The notes below the pieces were generated by a model that saw nothing but the letters and a program-made list of their open reading frames with translations, did no database searches and was not told where the DNA came from. The position numbers and the translations under genes are program-made. Shown piece after piece: positions 11,655 to 23,095 of a stretch of DNA of 64,000 bases. The stretch is from Eremomyces bilateralis CBS 781.70 (Eukaryota; Ascomycota; Dothideomycetes; Eremomycetales; Eremomycetaceae): the NCBI RefSeq assembly GCF_010015585.1, contig NW_022985072.1, positions 705,678-769,677 on the forward strand, written 5' to 3'. Within the stretch, counting starts at the first letter, position 1, and every line of letters starts with the position of its first letter.

Positions 11655-13441
11655 ATGTCCACAGTAAATGGCTCCCTTGGAGCAATCGTAAATTGCGACG
11701 TTCTGGTCGTAGGAGCAGGTATGTTTTTCTTTTCGCCCTATAGTTTTCGTCCGCTCATGTCCAAACGCAGGATTCGGCGGCGTGTACGCGATCCACAAGC
11801 TTCGCAAGCTGGGCCTGAATGTCAAGTGCTTCGAGGCCGGATCCGATATTGGGGGCGTGTGGTACTGGAACCGGTATCCAGGAGCTCGTGTCGACTCTGA
11901 ATTTCCCTTTTACACATTAAGCATCCCCGAGGTCTACAGCACCTGGAACTGGTCGTCTCGGTTCCCCGATCATAAGGAGCTTCGACAGCATTTTGACCAT
12001 ATTGACAAGGTCTTGGGAATTCGTAAAGACACCCAGTTTGATGCTCGAGTGAATAGTGCCACGTGGGACAATGCCAAAGGGAAATGGATTGTAAAGACAG
12101 AGGCCGGCCACATGGCCCAGTGCAAATACCTGTTTCTCGCTACGGGACTCCTTCACCGAAGACATTACCCAGAGTTTACGGGGCTCTTAAACTACGAGGG
12201 CGTTGTCCACCACTCCGGTTTTTGGCCCGAGGATCTGAGCGTCAAGGGCAAAAAGGTTGCCATCATTGGAGCCGGTGCTACTGCCGTTCAGATCACGCAG
12301 GAAGTCGCCAAAGAAGCTGATGCCCTGACGGTATTTATGCGGCGGCCGAGCTACTGCATTGCCATGAAGCAGCGCGACATCTCGAAGGAGGAGCAGATGC
12401 ACCTCAAGGGCTACTATCCTGCCATGTTCGGGGCGGGCCGCCAATCTGCCGCCGGGTTCCCCATCGCGAGACCAGAGGTCGGCTTTTGGGATCTCTCGCC
12501 TGAGGAGCGCAATGCGCACTGGGAAGAGTCCTGGAGTCGCGGCGCGTTCAACTTTCCCTTGACCAACTTTAAAGAATGCGCCATGGATGCCAAGGCCAAC
12601 CGCGAGGCATACAATTTTTGGGCGTCCAAGGTTCGCGCGAGGATGAAGAATGCTGCAAAGACGGAGCTCATGGCACCCACCGAACCGCCGTATTACTTTG
12701 GCACCAAGCGTGCTCCGTTGGAGCGGGACTATTACGAGATGCTGGACCAGGACCATGTCGATATTGTGCAACTGCAAACGACCCCCTTGAAGACTTTCAA
12801 TAAGACTGGCATGCTCACAGAAGATGGCGTACAACGTGATTTTGATATTGTGATTCTCGCCACTGGCTTTGACAGCTTCTCTGGATCGTACGTCTATTAC
12901 AACGCATCTTGAAGGCTCGATATGAATGCTGACCGGCGACAGGTTGACGCAAATGGGCCTGAAGGGCAAGGATGGCGTTGACATTAAGGACCTTTGGGAA
13001 CAGGAGATTGCGAGCTATCTTGGCATGCTAATCCACGGCTTCCCCAATGCCTTTATGGTGTATAGCCCGCAAGGTATATTTACTGACCTGCGTATTGGTG
13101 CGGAGCTAACCGTTTGAGTAGCGCCCACGGCCTTTTCCAACGGCCCAACCATCCTCGAGTGCCAGGTAGACTTTATCGTTGACGTCATTGCCCGCGCGGA
13201 AGCCGAAGGCGCACGATCGGTCGAAGCAGAGAAGACGGCACAGGATGAGTGGAGGGACTTGATTGAGCGCATGTGCGAGAATTTGCTGGTGCGCTTTACA
13301 GACTCGTGGTGGAATGGTGGCAACGTAGCTGGGAGGAAGACGCAGATGCTTACGTTCCCCGCCGGCATCGACCTCTATGAGAAGATGTGCAGACAGAAGC
13401 TGGAGAACTGGGACGGTTTCAAGGTTGAGCATCTGAACTAA
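11655..13441 (+). CDS. FAD-dependent Baeyer-Villiger monooxygenase (cyclohexanone-monooxygenase type)
   Basis: Flavoprotein that uses NADPH and O2 to insert oxygen next to a ketone, giving an ester or lactone. Exons 11655-11718, 11771-12887, 12943-13073 and 13122-13441 encode 543 residues, normal for type I BVMOs. Motifs in order: first Rossmann GAGFGG (residues 20-25, created by joining exons 1 and 2), the flavin-site WYWNRYPGARVDSE block, the BVMO fingerprint YEGVVHHSGFWP (Tyr where Phe is usual), second Rossmann GAGATAVQ for NADPH, and ATGFD near the end of exon 2. Introns have GT-AG ends and phase is kept, so the gene appears intact. It lies 854 bases downstream of the ABC transporter in the same orientation, which suggests a shared role in making, modifying or expelling a small molecule. 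The substrate is unknown. Confidence 0.94.
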
Positions 13442-13589
13442 GAGCAAGTAGGTCCTTATCATCAATAACTACTATATCCATATACCTAACGTATCCCACA
13501 AGCGAGCGGCGCACCCCAACCATAGCAAACTACTCACAAGTAGATATCTTTACAACGCCAAATAAAATCAATTATTTTTAATATCTAGT

Positions 13590-15146
13590 CTATTCTACAG
13601 TATCTTGCTGACCTAGAGGATATGATTTAATACGATGTCCTACCTCACGGCAGCGTCCACATCGCCTTCGACGCGTCGCAGTCCCGTCCTCTCGGATACG
13701 ACTTTGACGCATTCCTTGAGAAATTTGGGACTCAACGGCGGAATGATTAATTAAATCCTGCCCCTCCCCAATAGTCAAAGACCCTCGCTCCTGAATCCGT
13801 TTTTTTTCGTTGTCTTCGTTGTGTTGCGAGCTTGTTTGCCTTTCGAAGGCTCTCGTTTTCACCCTTCAGAGTCGTGAGCGAATGGACCATCGCCTAGGCG
13901 CCCTTGCCGAATTGATCAAGCGCCTCATTGATTGGCGTAGGCGAGCTATTTTGATGGTTCATTAATATGGCCTTGAATTAGCTTCGATTGAGCCGTCAAT
14001 TCAATAGCGTTGCTTGGTGTTTTCGTCTCCCATTGAGCGTCCACAGCGGCTGGAGTCGGAGTCCTTGGTTTGACGTCGAGCTTCGAAATCACGGCTTGTG
14101 GATCGTACGGAACTAGCCCTGAACCTCGGAAGGCCCCATGGATATTATTCTTCGTAAGAGCGGCTTCGTGTGCGGCTTCGAACGCTGGTAGGAACTCGAG
14201 TTTGGTGATGTGGTTGATAGAGTTCCGTATCAAGTCCTCAATCTGATATCCGTACGCCTTCTTCAGTGGCCCAAAACAACCCACATCAAGCGGCCAGAGG
14301 ATGTGGGACGCGTGATGAGGCATACGAAGCGTAATAATGTTCTTCTCTTTGCAGAACCCCTGGAATTAAAGCGAGTTATGGCTCTCGTGCCCATCAATGA
14401 TCAGGAGACGCCAGCCTCCGGTTGTACGAGGCTTTGTATGCTTCTCAAAATGCTGTAGCCATTCAAATCCAAGCTCATTCGTAGTCCACCCATTGTCGCT
14501 TAGGGTCAAAACCCAATCCTTTGGTATATCATCGTTATACCACACTGAGAAATGGTATTGTCCACTGAAGATCACGAAAGGTGGGATAGGCCAGCCTTAA
14601 GCGTTGACTCCCTGAACAACCGTGACCCATTCGCGATTGCCTGGCTGTATCGCTTTAGGTCGATGGCGTCTCTCAAAGGCTGTGATAACCTTGGCTGTTG
14701 CGATAAGGACTATCAGGGAGCCTACTTCGTCCATGTTATAGATATCGTCCTCATGGGTGCCGTACTTGGCGACAATGTTGCGTACGAGCTCAAACCAGCC
14801 CTTCATAATCTCTAGGTCCTCATTCTGGGCCCTCTGGTAGTCTAACCGTCGATTGAAGCGCATTTTGAGCTCAGGGGTCCTCTTAACAAAGTTTGAGGCC
14901 CATTTGACGCCGACGCTTCCGCTATCCCGAGCACTAAGTAGCTTATTGGCCATATCCTCAACACCACCTAACCGGGGCCCAAATCCTCGCGAATCTAGAT
15001 CCAAGATACGTTGAATAATAATCCTCTCCTCTAGATCCGTAAGTTTTCTTGAATTGGGCGTTCAGTCGCGTCGTGAAGGCGCGTCGCCGACGAAGCGTGT
15101 TTTCAGCTGCACCGCTCGCTTTGTGGAATATGTTATTTATGAGCAA
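13590..15146 (-). pseudogene. Decayed pogo/Tigger (Fot1-like) DDE transposase
   Basis: Minus-strand remnant of a fungal pogo-family transposase. In order it shows the DNA-binding/linker part (LDLDSRGFGPRLGGVEDMAN, WASNFVKRTPELKMRF), DDE core pieces (YNMDEVG, LLIIDGHESH, LWPLDVGCFGPLKKAYG), the RGSGLVPYDP block, and a C-terminal zinc-knuckle region (CGRCREVGH). Damage seen directly: a frameshift in the A-rich run near 15045, an in-frame TAA at 14597-14599 inside VNA*GWPIPPF (a CAA is expected), a TAA at 14366-14368 after SHNSL, and loss of frame past 13946. The last zinc-knuckle Cys is replaced by Tyr (KSY). Several changes fit C-to-T mutation in CpA context. No terminal inverted repeats could be defined. 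It cannot encode an active enzyme. Confidence 0.85.
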
Positions 15147-15820
15147 AGCCCCGCTTAACCCGCGAAGCGTCCTGGTTAGGGAAAAAAGGTTCAGGTTGAC
15201 CTGAATTTTCTGAAGGCTGTACGAGTTATCGAACTCGCCCTTCTATCTAGACTCAAACCCAGTGTGCGTGCCAGAGCCTTGAGGCGACACGTCCACAAGG
15301 GCATTCAGTTCTGTTGATCTACCCCTGCGCCGTCATTTTTGACACCCCGGTGATAGTGATAGGCTTGTTCAGGCACCAACTATATGAGGGTCTTGTGCTG
15401 CCAAAGAATTGCCACGCCCCGGACTTGCCCTACTTCGCAGGGAACGCAGATGCGGATAGGGCATGTAGGGGTGAAGCCGGAGATATAGTGCAAGCCACCT
15501 ACGAAACCTTGTCCCAAAATTCGACACACGACTTCCGAGCGGACAGGACGAACCGTCGGTCGGGGCAGGTAACTCTTCCGCACGAAGCAATTTCATTGGA
15601 CTAGCTGTTTATGGCCGCTAGATGACCCTGTGTTGCACGGTGATAGTCGTTTCCCTTGCCTTGCCAACCAGCTGGTTATCTAAGAGGATGCTGCCGCGAC
15701 GCTTCATCTCGAGCCTCGCAGTGCCCAACATCGCGGGTAGTAGCACGACCTCATTAAACCAGTTATTTACGGCCCATCAGGAAACCGCTTCGGCACATCG
15801 AATCCCCGCGTCGCGATATA
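15147..15820. other. Intergenic: upstream relic of the pogo element and 3' flank of the AA9 gene
   Basis: No gene can be supported. 15147-15250 continues the degenerate upstream edge of the pogo remnant (minus strand) with several stops. The rest shows only short frames without recognisable domains. Confidence 0.45.
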
Positions 15821-16941
15821 TTAAGTTTGACTCAGGCGGTTGAAGAGCCCCAAGCCACTGAACAGGCTAGAGCCGCCGAATAGCGAGCTGAGGCCCGAAG
15901 AGCCCGTCGCCGCGCCGCCGTTGTTCATGCCGGACATCAGCCCGGAGACGGAGCCGGAGCCGACGCTGGAGCCAGTGCTAGGCGCATCGCCAGCACCGCC
16001 GGCATCGCCAGCACCGCCGGCATCGCTAGCACCGCCGGCATCGCTAGCACTGACGGCATCGCCAGCACCGCCGGCACCGCCACGGTAGACGGCCGGGCCA
16101 GGGAACCGGTACTGGTTGGCCTTGGACTTCCAGGTGTCGTAGCTCTGGGCCAGCTCGGGCAGCGAGGATTTGTAGGCGGCCGCGAGGGTGGAACGGGACT
16201 GGGACCCGGGCGAGACGCTGCCGCTGCCGGTGATCTGGAGCTGGGCGCACTCGGGATAGAACTCCGCGGGGGGGAGGGCCAAGTTCTGCGGCGTCAATAA
16301 ACAGTATTCATGGACTCTTTGAGTAGGGGGCTCGAGCTCCGCTCGAAGGGTGACTTACGATCAGCTCGTGGCGGATCAGGTAGTTGCCGGGCTTGAGATC
16401 GGCGGGGATCGTGACGGTGAGCGAGTTGCCAGCTTTAATAAGCTTCTGCGTGCCGGCCAGACCGTCCTCGTGGATCTTGAACCACTGGGCCGTGTGGGGA
16501 TTCGAGAAGCTGGCGCAGTCGCCTGGGCACTCGGTCATCCAGACCGACAATGGGCCACCATTATGGGGCCACGGATTCCACTGAGCCTTGATCTGGCCTC
16601 CGGCTTTTGCCGGGGCAGTGAACTTCACGGGCGAACCGGGCGTGTTGCACGCCATTTCGGGGCTAGAAGCGCTGCGGACGGGGCCAAGGCCCGTCCATGG
16701 TCGTTGCAGGTTCTGGCCGCCGCGGGGGGTGGCCTTGAGTCTGGACGCTCCCGATCCAACGGTGGCACTAGAGTTGAACATCATAGTCAACGTCGATTCC
16801 CTTGTTAAACAAGGGGGAAGGCAGAGGAATGGCTTACGTATCATAGCGGTGCCCATCGATGGTGTACGCGATAACACCACCGTGCGCTGCTACCATAGAG
16901 GTAGTCAGCAGCGATAGCACAACAGCAAGTGATTGGAACAT
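15821..16941 (-). CDS. AA9 (former GH61) lytic polysaccharide monooxygenase, secreted
   Basis: Copper-dependent enzyme that oxidatively cleaves cellulose or related glucans outside the cell. Exons 16941-16838, 16767-16359 and 16285-15821 encode 325 residues. Signal peptide MFQSLAVVLSLLTTSMVAA is followed directly by His-Gly-Gly, the N-terminal His of the copper brace. Other family blocks are NLQRPW, SPEMACN, NPWPHNGGPLSVWM, NPHTAQWFKIHEDG, LKPGNYLIRHELI and EFYPECAQLQITG (axial Tyr). The first intron (16837-16768, 70 bases) is inferred from GTAAGC, TTGAC and CTCTAG signals and fixes the frame, but its acceptor is less certain. There is no CBM1; instead the tail after PGPAVY is a low-complexity Gly/Ala/Ser/Asp stretch encoded by tandem DNA repeats. 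The gene sits between two inactive transposons. Confidence 0.9.
15985..16080 (-). repeat. Tandem 18-bp repeats inside the AA9 coding tail
   Basis: About five imperfect copies of an 18-base unit (gccagcaccgccggcatc on the plus strand) encode the Gly-Gly-Ala/Ser-Asp-Ala repeats of the enzyme's C-terminal tail. Multiples of three keep the frame, so copy number can vary without breaking the gene. Confidence 0.8.
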
Positions 16942-18222
16942 CTTGTCTTGAATTAAAAGAAGGTGGGTGTAACACTGCAGGAAACGAGGACAACTGCACT
17001 TACTTACCAGAAAGCACTTACCACCACTTCGATGCCTCTTTATATATGTTTGTCATTCCCGAATGTTAGATAGGCGTTCACCATCTAACTCATGCAGTCA
17101 TAGCTTCTTGACAGAAAGGCCAATTTCCGGACTAGGTGCATGTGGGGGACATATTGCATTCGAGTTGACGTTGACGCTGGGGTACATTTGCGCACCAAGG
17201 ATCAACAGAACACTGCTAGGGCAGAGAAAGGCTGCGAAGCTCTATCGCTAATGAGGTTTCATATAAGCATCAAAGCATGTACTGCCTGTCGCTCACGTGG
17301 GTAACGATGCAACCTAATGCCTTGCCGATGTTCTCCCGGCCCAGGTCTAACACTAGTCGTTTAGGTTTAACTAATTGTTTACCTGGAGTTTGGGAACAGC
17401 CGAGTCGATGTTTTGTTGTCCTGCTCCATTGACTCGTGGTGGTCGATTAACGTGCACAGTGATGTTCCTAACAAGTAACAACCCCTAGGCCAATTGGCGG
17501 CAGCATGATACGAAAGCGCAGGTTCACCGACGCTTTACGTAGGAGAGATAGAGGGAACGGATTCGGAAGTAGGCATCTCCTTCGCTTACTCTTAGCATAT
17601 AGGATGCTCCCATTAGACGAACCCATTCCGTCACAGCCGCTTGAGATTCGAAAATAGTAGTTACGCCACCCTTCGTTGCTTAGCATTGACGAGCTCCGCC
17701 TTTGAGTTCCTTTTGGTCGCGTGCTAAGAAGTGGGAGACTGCGAGGCTTGATACGATCGAAACTGACGGTACCGGCCAATCCCTGACAAAATCCAGTGCT
17801 CGAACTTGAATCGAAGCTAGGCGCTGCCCAGTCATAACCACATTGACGTTCTGCCATCATGATACATCGCAAGATATAGGATTACCTTGTGTAATATATT
17901 CTCCTCCTCGCCTAGCTCGTATTAATGAATATAACGCCTACGTAGTCCTTGCTAAGACCCCGTGGTGTTCCATCCAGTAGACGCTCTATGGATATGCCCG
18001 CTAGCTGGGATTAACGATGGCACTACCCTGGCGCTTTGCTCTGTGGCCGTTTACGAGAGAATACGAATATAACACAAGCAACGAACACCTTCTGTGGCCA
18101 ATCTGCCCGCTCGATGATAATCAAGAACCCACAGATACCGAGAAATGGCTTCGAAGGAAGCTTTTCTCAGGGCTGGGCTTCCGTATTAGTGTTTTCGTTT
18201 ATCTATGGGGCTGTTCCACGGC
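16942..18222. other. Intergenic: AA9 promoter and unannotated DNA up to the hAT element
   Basis: Upstream region of the AA9 gene, including a short AT-rich leader at 16942-17060. The longest frame (17468-17872, minus) shows no recognisable domain. Nothing else can be supported before the hAT terminal repeat. Confidence 0.5.
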
Positions 18223-21200
18223 TAGAGCTCCGAAATGAATATCCATAAATGAAAACGAATATGGCCCGTATTCATATTATTCATATGAATATGCCCAATA
18301 TTCATATTCGTATTCGTATTCATATTATTCACATATCTCTCCGGGTATTTGTTGTTCCGGGCCGACCCATTTCCTCTTCCCATATAGTTATATGCTATCG
18401 TCTTGCTTCTCAATAGACAGATTTGAGTCCAGTTCCTATGCCAGAACGCACGCAGGTGTTTTTTGCGCTGCTTTAAGCCGTACTATGAATTGCCATGAAT
18501 TTGGATCCCATATATCCCGTATGTCTACTACGTAGTAGGTACGGGGCCCTATTCTATCGTAGGGATAGAGAAATTCAAAGATTGCCTCTCCTTCCCAATA
18601 TCATTTTTATTCAACTTTCCCCGCAAACTACCTCTCAAACGTCAACGCCGCCTAAAACCTCCAAAACCTATTAAATAACTATTAAATTTGCACCGGGAAT
18701 AAGTTACATGAGTTGACACGTTAATGACGCGTCAAATCATGTATTCGACTTTCGGTGATAGAGAATGACGGTTTGTTTACTTCAAGCCGCGAATCCTGGA
18801 TTGTTATGACACGCCTATCGCGTTAACGATCCTACATATGCTACCGTTCAATCCTATTTAATAAACAACACTATCGATTTACTTAACATCCATGAAGTCT
18901 GGGATCGTGGCAACGAGCGTGATCCTGATTTCCTACGCAGCATGGCTCAATCTAGCATCGACTTCTCCCGAAGTACATGAAAAGCCCCTCGCCGGGATTA
19001 TGCGGAATTAAACAACGGATTGAATGTTACTCCCCTAGATCTTTCTCCGGATATTCCTGATAAACTCGAGTCCGAGCCTCAAGAGTCTCCTAGATCATAC
19101 GAGTCAGTCGTGTCTAATAGCTTAACACCCTTTGAGTCGGTATCCATATCACAAGTTCACTGCTCTTCGCAACCTCAGCCTCCAAGCTCTGAGCCGTCGA
19201 CCGGGACTGAGTTAAACACTCTGGCCAGACGCCAGATCAGAAAAACAAAGGCACGAACCAGCTGGGCTTTAGAGCACTTTTGGATCAACGTGCTCGAAAC
19301 TTTATGGGGCCAGCCTCCTAAGAATGATCGAGTATTTGTGTGCAAGCGTTGTAGTTGGTCCTCGACCGATTCTGCTCGCCATGGATCGACCTCAAACCTC
19401 ATTACCCACCTCCGTACCCGCCATAGGGTAAAACGCGACTCGCCGAGCCAGTCGTCAACGTCGATAACCTCCCTCGATCGATTCGTCCGCCTTCCTAAGG
19501 CAAGTCCAAGCATTAAGCAAGCATTGATTCAGTGGGTGGTCCAGACACGGCAGCCATTCACGGTAGTGGAGCATCCTTCATTTCAAACAGTCTTTGAAGC
19601 TGTCAATATCAAGCTTCCCGTTAAGAGCGCGGATACTCTCTATAATCGAATCAAGGATAAGTTCTCTAAAATAAGGAATGCGCTTAAGCAAGACTTGGCA
19701 CAAAGTTGCCACTCCATTGCGCTGTCGCTCGATGCTTAGACCTCCGAGAATCAATTACCGATCATAGGTGTGATCGGCCGTTGGATCAACCCAGGCTTCG
19801 AAAAGCGAGAAGTCCTCCTAGACTTTGCGGAAATCCAGGGGCCTCACTCGGGCCAAAACCTAGCCGATTACCTTCTTACCATGGTTCACGAACTGGATAT
19901 CGCTCCGAAAGTTTTAACCATCACGGGCGACAACGCTGGCAATAACGGTACCTTATGTGATGTTCTATATACCGAGCTACTGAAAGAATATAAGGATGCG
20001 GATAATGACCTCGGTCTTAAGCCACTGATGCGGTTCCATGGCCGGAGAAGCTTCATTCGTTGTTTGGCTCATATTATCAATCTCGTCTGCAAGGAAATTC
20101 TAGCAGCTCTAGGATCGAGTTCGATTAGGGAAGCTAAGGTAGCGTTGGATGAACTAGAACTTCATAAGAACCAGCCCCTCCCAACCACGAGTGAGGAGAA
20201 AAGTGCTATTGCTAAGATCCGTCTTCTCGTCCTCTGGGTTACCCGAAGTCCACAGCGCCGCCAAGATTAGAAGCTCGTCTCTCCGACCAAGCAAATTAAC
20301 TATGACGTCGATAATCGATGGAACTCAACATATATCATGATCACCGAGGCGATCCGCCTCCGAAGAGAGCTTACACAGTTTATACGCACTCACCCCGACG
20401 TGAGAACACTACATCTTGTAGACGCAGAATGGTCCACCCTGGAGCGAATTGAGAGGATTCTAAAACCGTTTTGGGAGCATACCAACCACGTTTCAAGGAG
20501 TTGTCCGAGCCTTATGGACTGCCTCCCAATCTATCAGGCCCTCGATGACCTTCTGGACGAAGTTCACACGGCGAAAGGCGGGTTTGAAGACGTGGGTGTC
20601 AACCTTAGAGAGGCGGTGGGAAGAGCGAAGGGGAAGATGGATAAGTTTACTAAGATGATGGACGATAACATCCTATACTATGTGGTGGCCGTCCTCGATC
20701 CGCGTATCAAGACATCCCTGATCGAAGCATAGATGAACAAAGAGGGCGCTGAACTAATCGTTTCCGAAGTGCGCGAATTCTTCAAGCAAAAATATCCATT
20801 TTACCCTAGTGTACCATTAGAGACGGAACGCCCATCAGGTATGCCCGAGTTACTGTGGAAGACACTTAAACGGGTTTAGCCATATCCATGTGCGCAGGCC
20901 TCGGACGTCGACCGATACTTGGATTCTGCTCCGGCTAGCTGGTCGCATCCCTCGTTTGCGGACGGTGACCCTGACTGGGTATTGAAATGGTGGAAAGCAA
21001 ATGCGCCTGACTTCCCTTGCATGGCTCAAGCGGCACGCGACTATCTCCCAGTTCCCTCTGCTGAAGTAGGCGTGGAACGTCTTTTTAGTGGTGCGCGAGA
21101 CGTGTTAGGTCTTAGGAGACACTCTCTGAATGCAGAGACGATGAGGTGGCCTGTACTCCTGAAGGGACACTATAATAACGAATCCTTTCCTAATTGATAG

Positions 21201-21615
21201 TCTATCCGAGACTCTTCGTGGCCGTTAGGAATGTATAGAGAACTACCGTGATGGTGATAAACACAGAGTATAGTGGTATACTATGATATCTACTTTCCTT
21301 TTCTTTTTCCTTTCTTCTTTGGCGACTTATATATCTAATGTATTCAGACTATTAAGCTTTTGATCAAATGAACATCGACAGTATATCTACGCCTTGATTA
21401 TTATATTGACAGTCCCAAGCACTCCTTGACATGTTATAGTAATGAGGCTTTAGATGTTACTATTTCATTTGCCTATATCTATGTGAAGTATTCATGAATA
21501 TTGCGAATATGAATATAAGGCGTATTCATATTCACATATTCGCCAAGACTTTATTCATATTCACAAATTATTCATATTATTCGTATTATTCGTAGTTATT
21601 CGTTTCGGACCTCTA
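18223..21615 (+). mobile_element. Complete but inactive hAT transposon (3.4 kb)
   Basis: The element is bounded by 19-base terminal inverted repeats matching at 17 of 19 positions: tagagctccgaaatgaata at 18223-18241, and the inverse of tagaggtccgaaacgaata at 21597-21615. Both ends are followed by many subterminal copies of short attcatatt/gaatatgaata motifs (18240-18330 and 21495-21600), a common hAT arrangement for transposase binding. The expected 8-base target duplication is not clear (tccacggc on the left, tcgccagg on the right), suggesting an old insertion. The internal gene is a hAT transposase with five premature stops. Confidence 0.82.
18942..21197 (+). pseudogene. hAT transposase, single frame broken by five stop codons
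   Basis: A single reading frame of 751 codons plus stop runs from the ATG at 18942 to the TGA at 21195 with no frameshift. Domains: BED-type zinc finger (VFVCKRCSW ... HLRTRH, about 19330-19430), an RNase H-like hAT core (IGVIGRWINPGFEKRE, LTITGDNAGNNGTLC, FIRCLAHIINLVCKEIL), and the hAT C-terminal dimerisation domain (YLPVPSAEVGVERLFSGARD). In-frame stops: TGA 18978-18980, TAG 19737-19739, TAG 20268-20270, TAG 20730-20732 and TAG 20877-20879. The residues expected there (Arg, then Trp or Gln) mean each could come from one C-to-T change on one strand or the other. The true start may lie upstream of 18942. Confidence 0.9.
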
Positions 21616-23095
21616 TCGCCAGGCCACATTATTGCAACAGGCATTTCCACCTCATACAGGATTTGTATGAGCCCCTACTCTCATAGGGGCAGTCCGTCTG
21701 TTACAAGCAGTCTGCGTTGCTATCTAGGCCAGTAAATAGCGCTTGATCGAGAGGCTTGCCAGCAATACTTCCCGGAAGAGGTCGAAAGGCTACAACCTTG
21801 TAGTTGCCCTAGAAAATCTATTAGCCAAATTCACTGGGGCTACGTGTGATAGACGCACGTCTAGGTTAATTAAGATCGTATAGGAATCAAAAAGTTGATG
21901 CATATCGGACGTTAGTAGAAGCAATTCACCTCTAGGCTAGCATAATGAGGATGTAAATGCACCAATCAAGGCCATCTTCAGTGTCGTGGATCAATTCGCG
22001 AAGTAAGTAACACTTGCCATCAGAGATTTCATCGTCCCTCGCTGGGCGTAGTAGTGCGTGTCGGTGCTCCGTAGGCACAGTGATCTCTCGATCTTGAAGG
22101 GCTCTGATTAGATCCGCGCGACGAAGTAGGGCATATCGGAGGTACGTCATGATTCGGCTAGTCTCCGATTAATACGCCAGCCTAGCTTTTCGGGATTGGG
22201 CGGTGACATCGTCGATGCAACGTTCGAACTCTAATCGTTACTTTGTCAGTTGGCCCACTCGCTTAATCCTTTATTTATCTCGGATGCCAATTAGGTCTGT
22301 TAAAGATCCTGTGCACAGATAGGACGTTCCATCATGGTCTCGGGGTGGTCGGATTCCTGCTAAGACTCACCAAGCTGCATCATTGGCACAAGTCAGTGCC
22401 ACAGAGATGACTATATATCTAAAACACAGTTCTCCTGAATTAACGAGTCCTAGAAAAAGAAGTATGACCAAATCAACTACCCGGAATATGGTAGAAAAGA
22501 CAGCGCTGCAGAATTATCATGAGCTTAATCTCTCATTCGCAAAGCCTAACTACAGTGAGAGAGAGAAGAAACGGACTGGGCGATGAGTCCACATACTGAT
22601 GGATGTAAAGACCCTATTGCATTTTATCTTAGCAGACGTAGCCGTAATACCCGGTGTAGGACGTTGGAAAGTGGTAACTATGGTTGATAACAAGGGCGAC
22701 CTTGACAACAGAAGAGCATCAGACATTTCAGTGATGGTTAAATCAGTCGAATCAGTCCAGTCCCACAAAAGTTGAATGCATTGCTGCCTTAGCGCCTGAA
22801 CTTCAGTTTGGTTCTGTTCTGGTTCCACCAGACCGCTGTATCAGGAACCTGACCAGACTTCTTCTGTCCTCCATGACCATTTCATCCTACCCTACGTTGG
22901 ACAACGAATTGACTTAGAATTAGGCACAACCAAGAATGCATGATATGATTGAACTGAGGAGAGCGGTATTTGAGGACCAATTAGGCCATATCAACCAACC
23001 ACATCGCTCCAACCACAACGCCAGAGGGTAACCGAACGAGCTTCACATCCGAGAAAATGTCGAATACAGCACAAAACCCGCGACCACACAAAGCT
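21616..23095. other. Intergenic between the hAT element and the APP1 gene
   Basis: No gene can be supported. A small minus frame (21932-22150, RYALLRRADLIRALQDREI) has a coding-like composition but no recognisable family and no clear extension. The remainder is probably old decayed DNA plus the 3' flank of the APP1 gene. Confidence 0.4.

Noticed and set aside
17468-17872. 134-residue minus frame between the AA9 gene and the hAT element
   Set aside because: No recognisable motif, no neighbouring exons, composition like random sequence.
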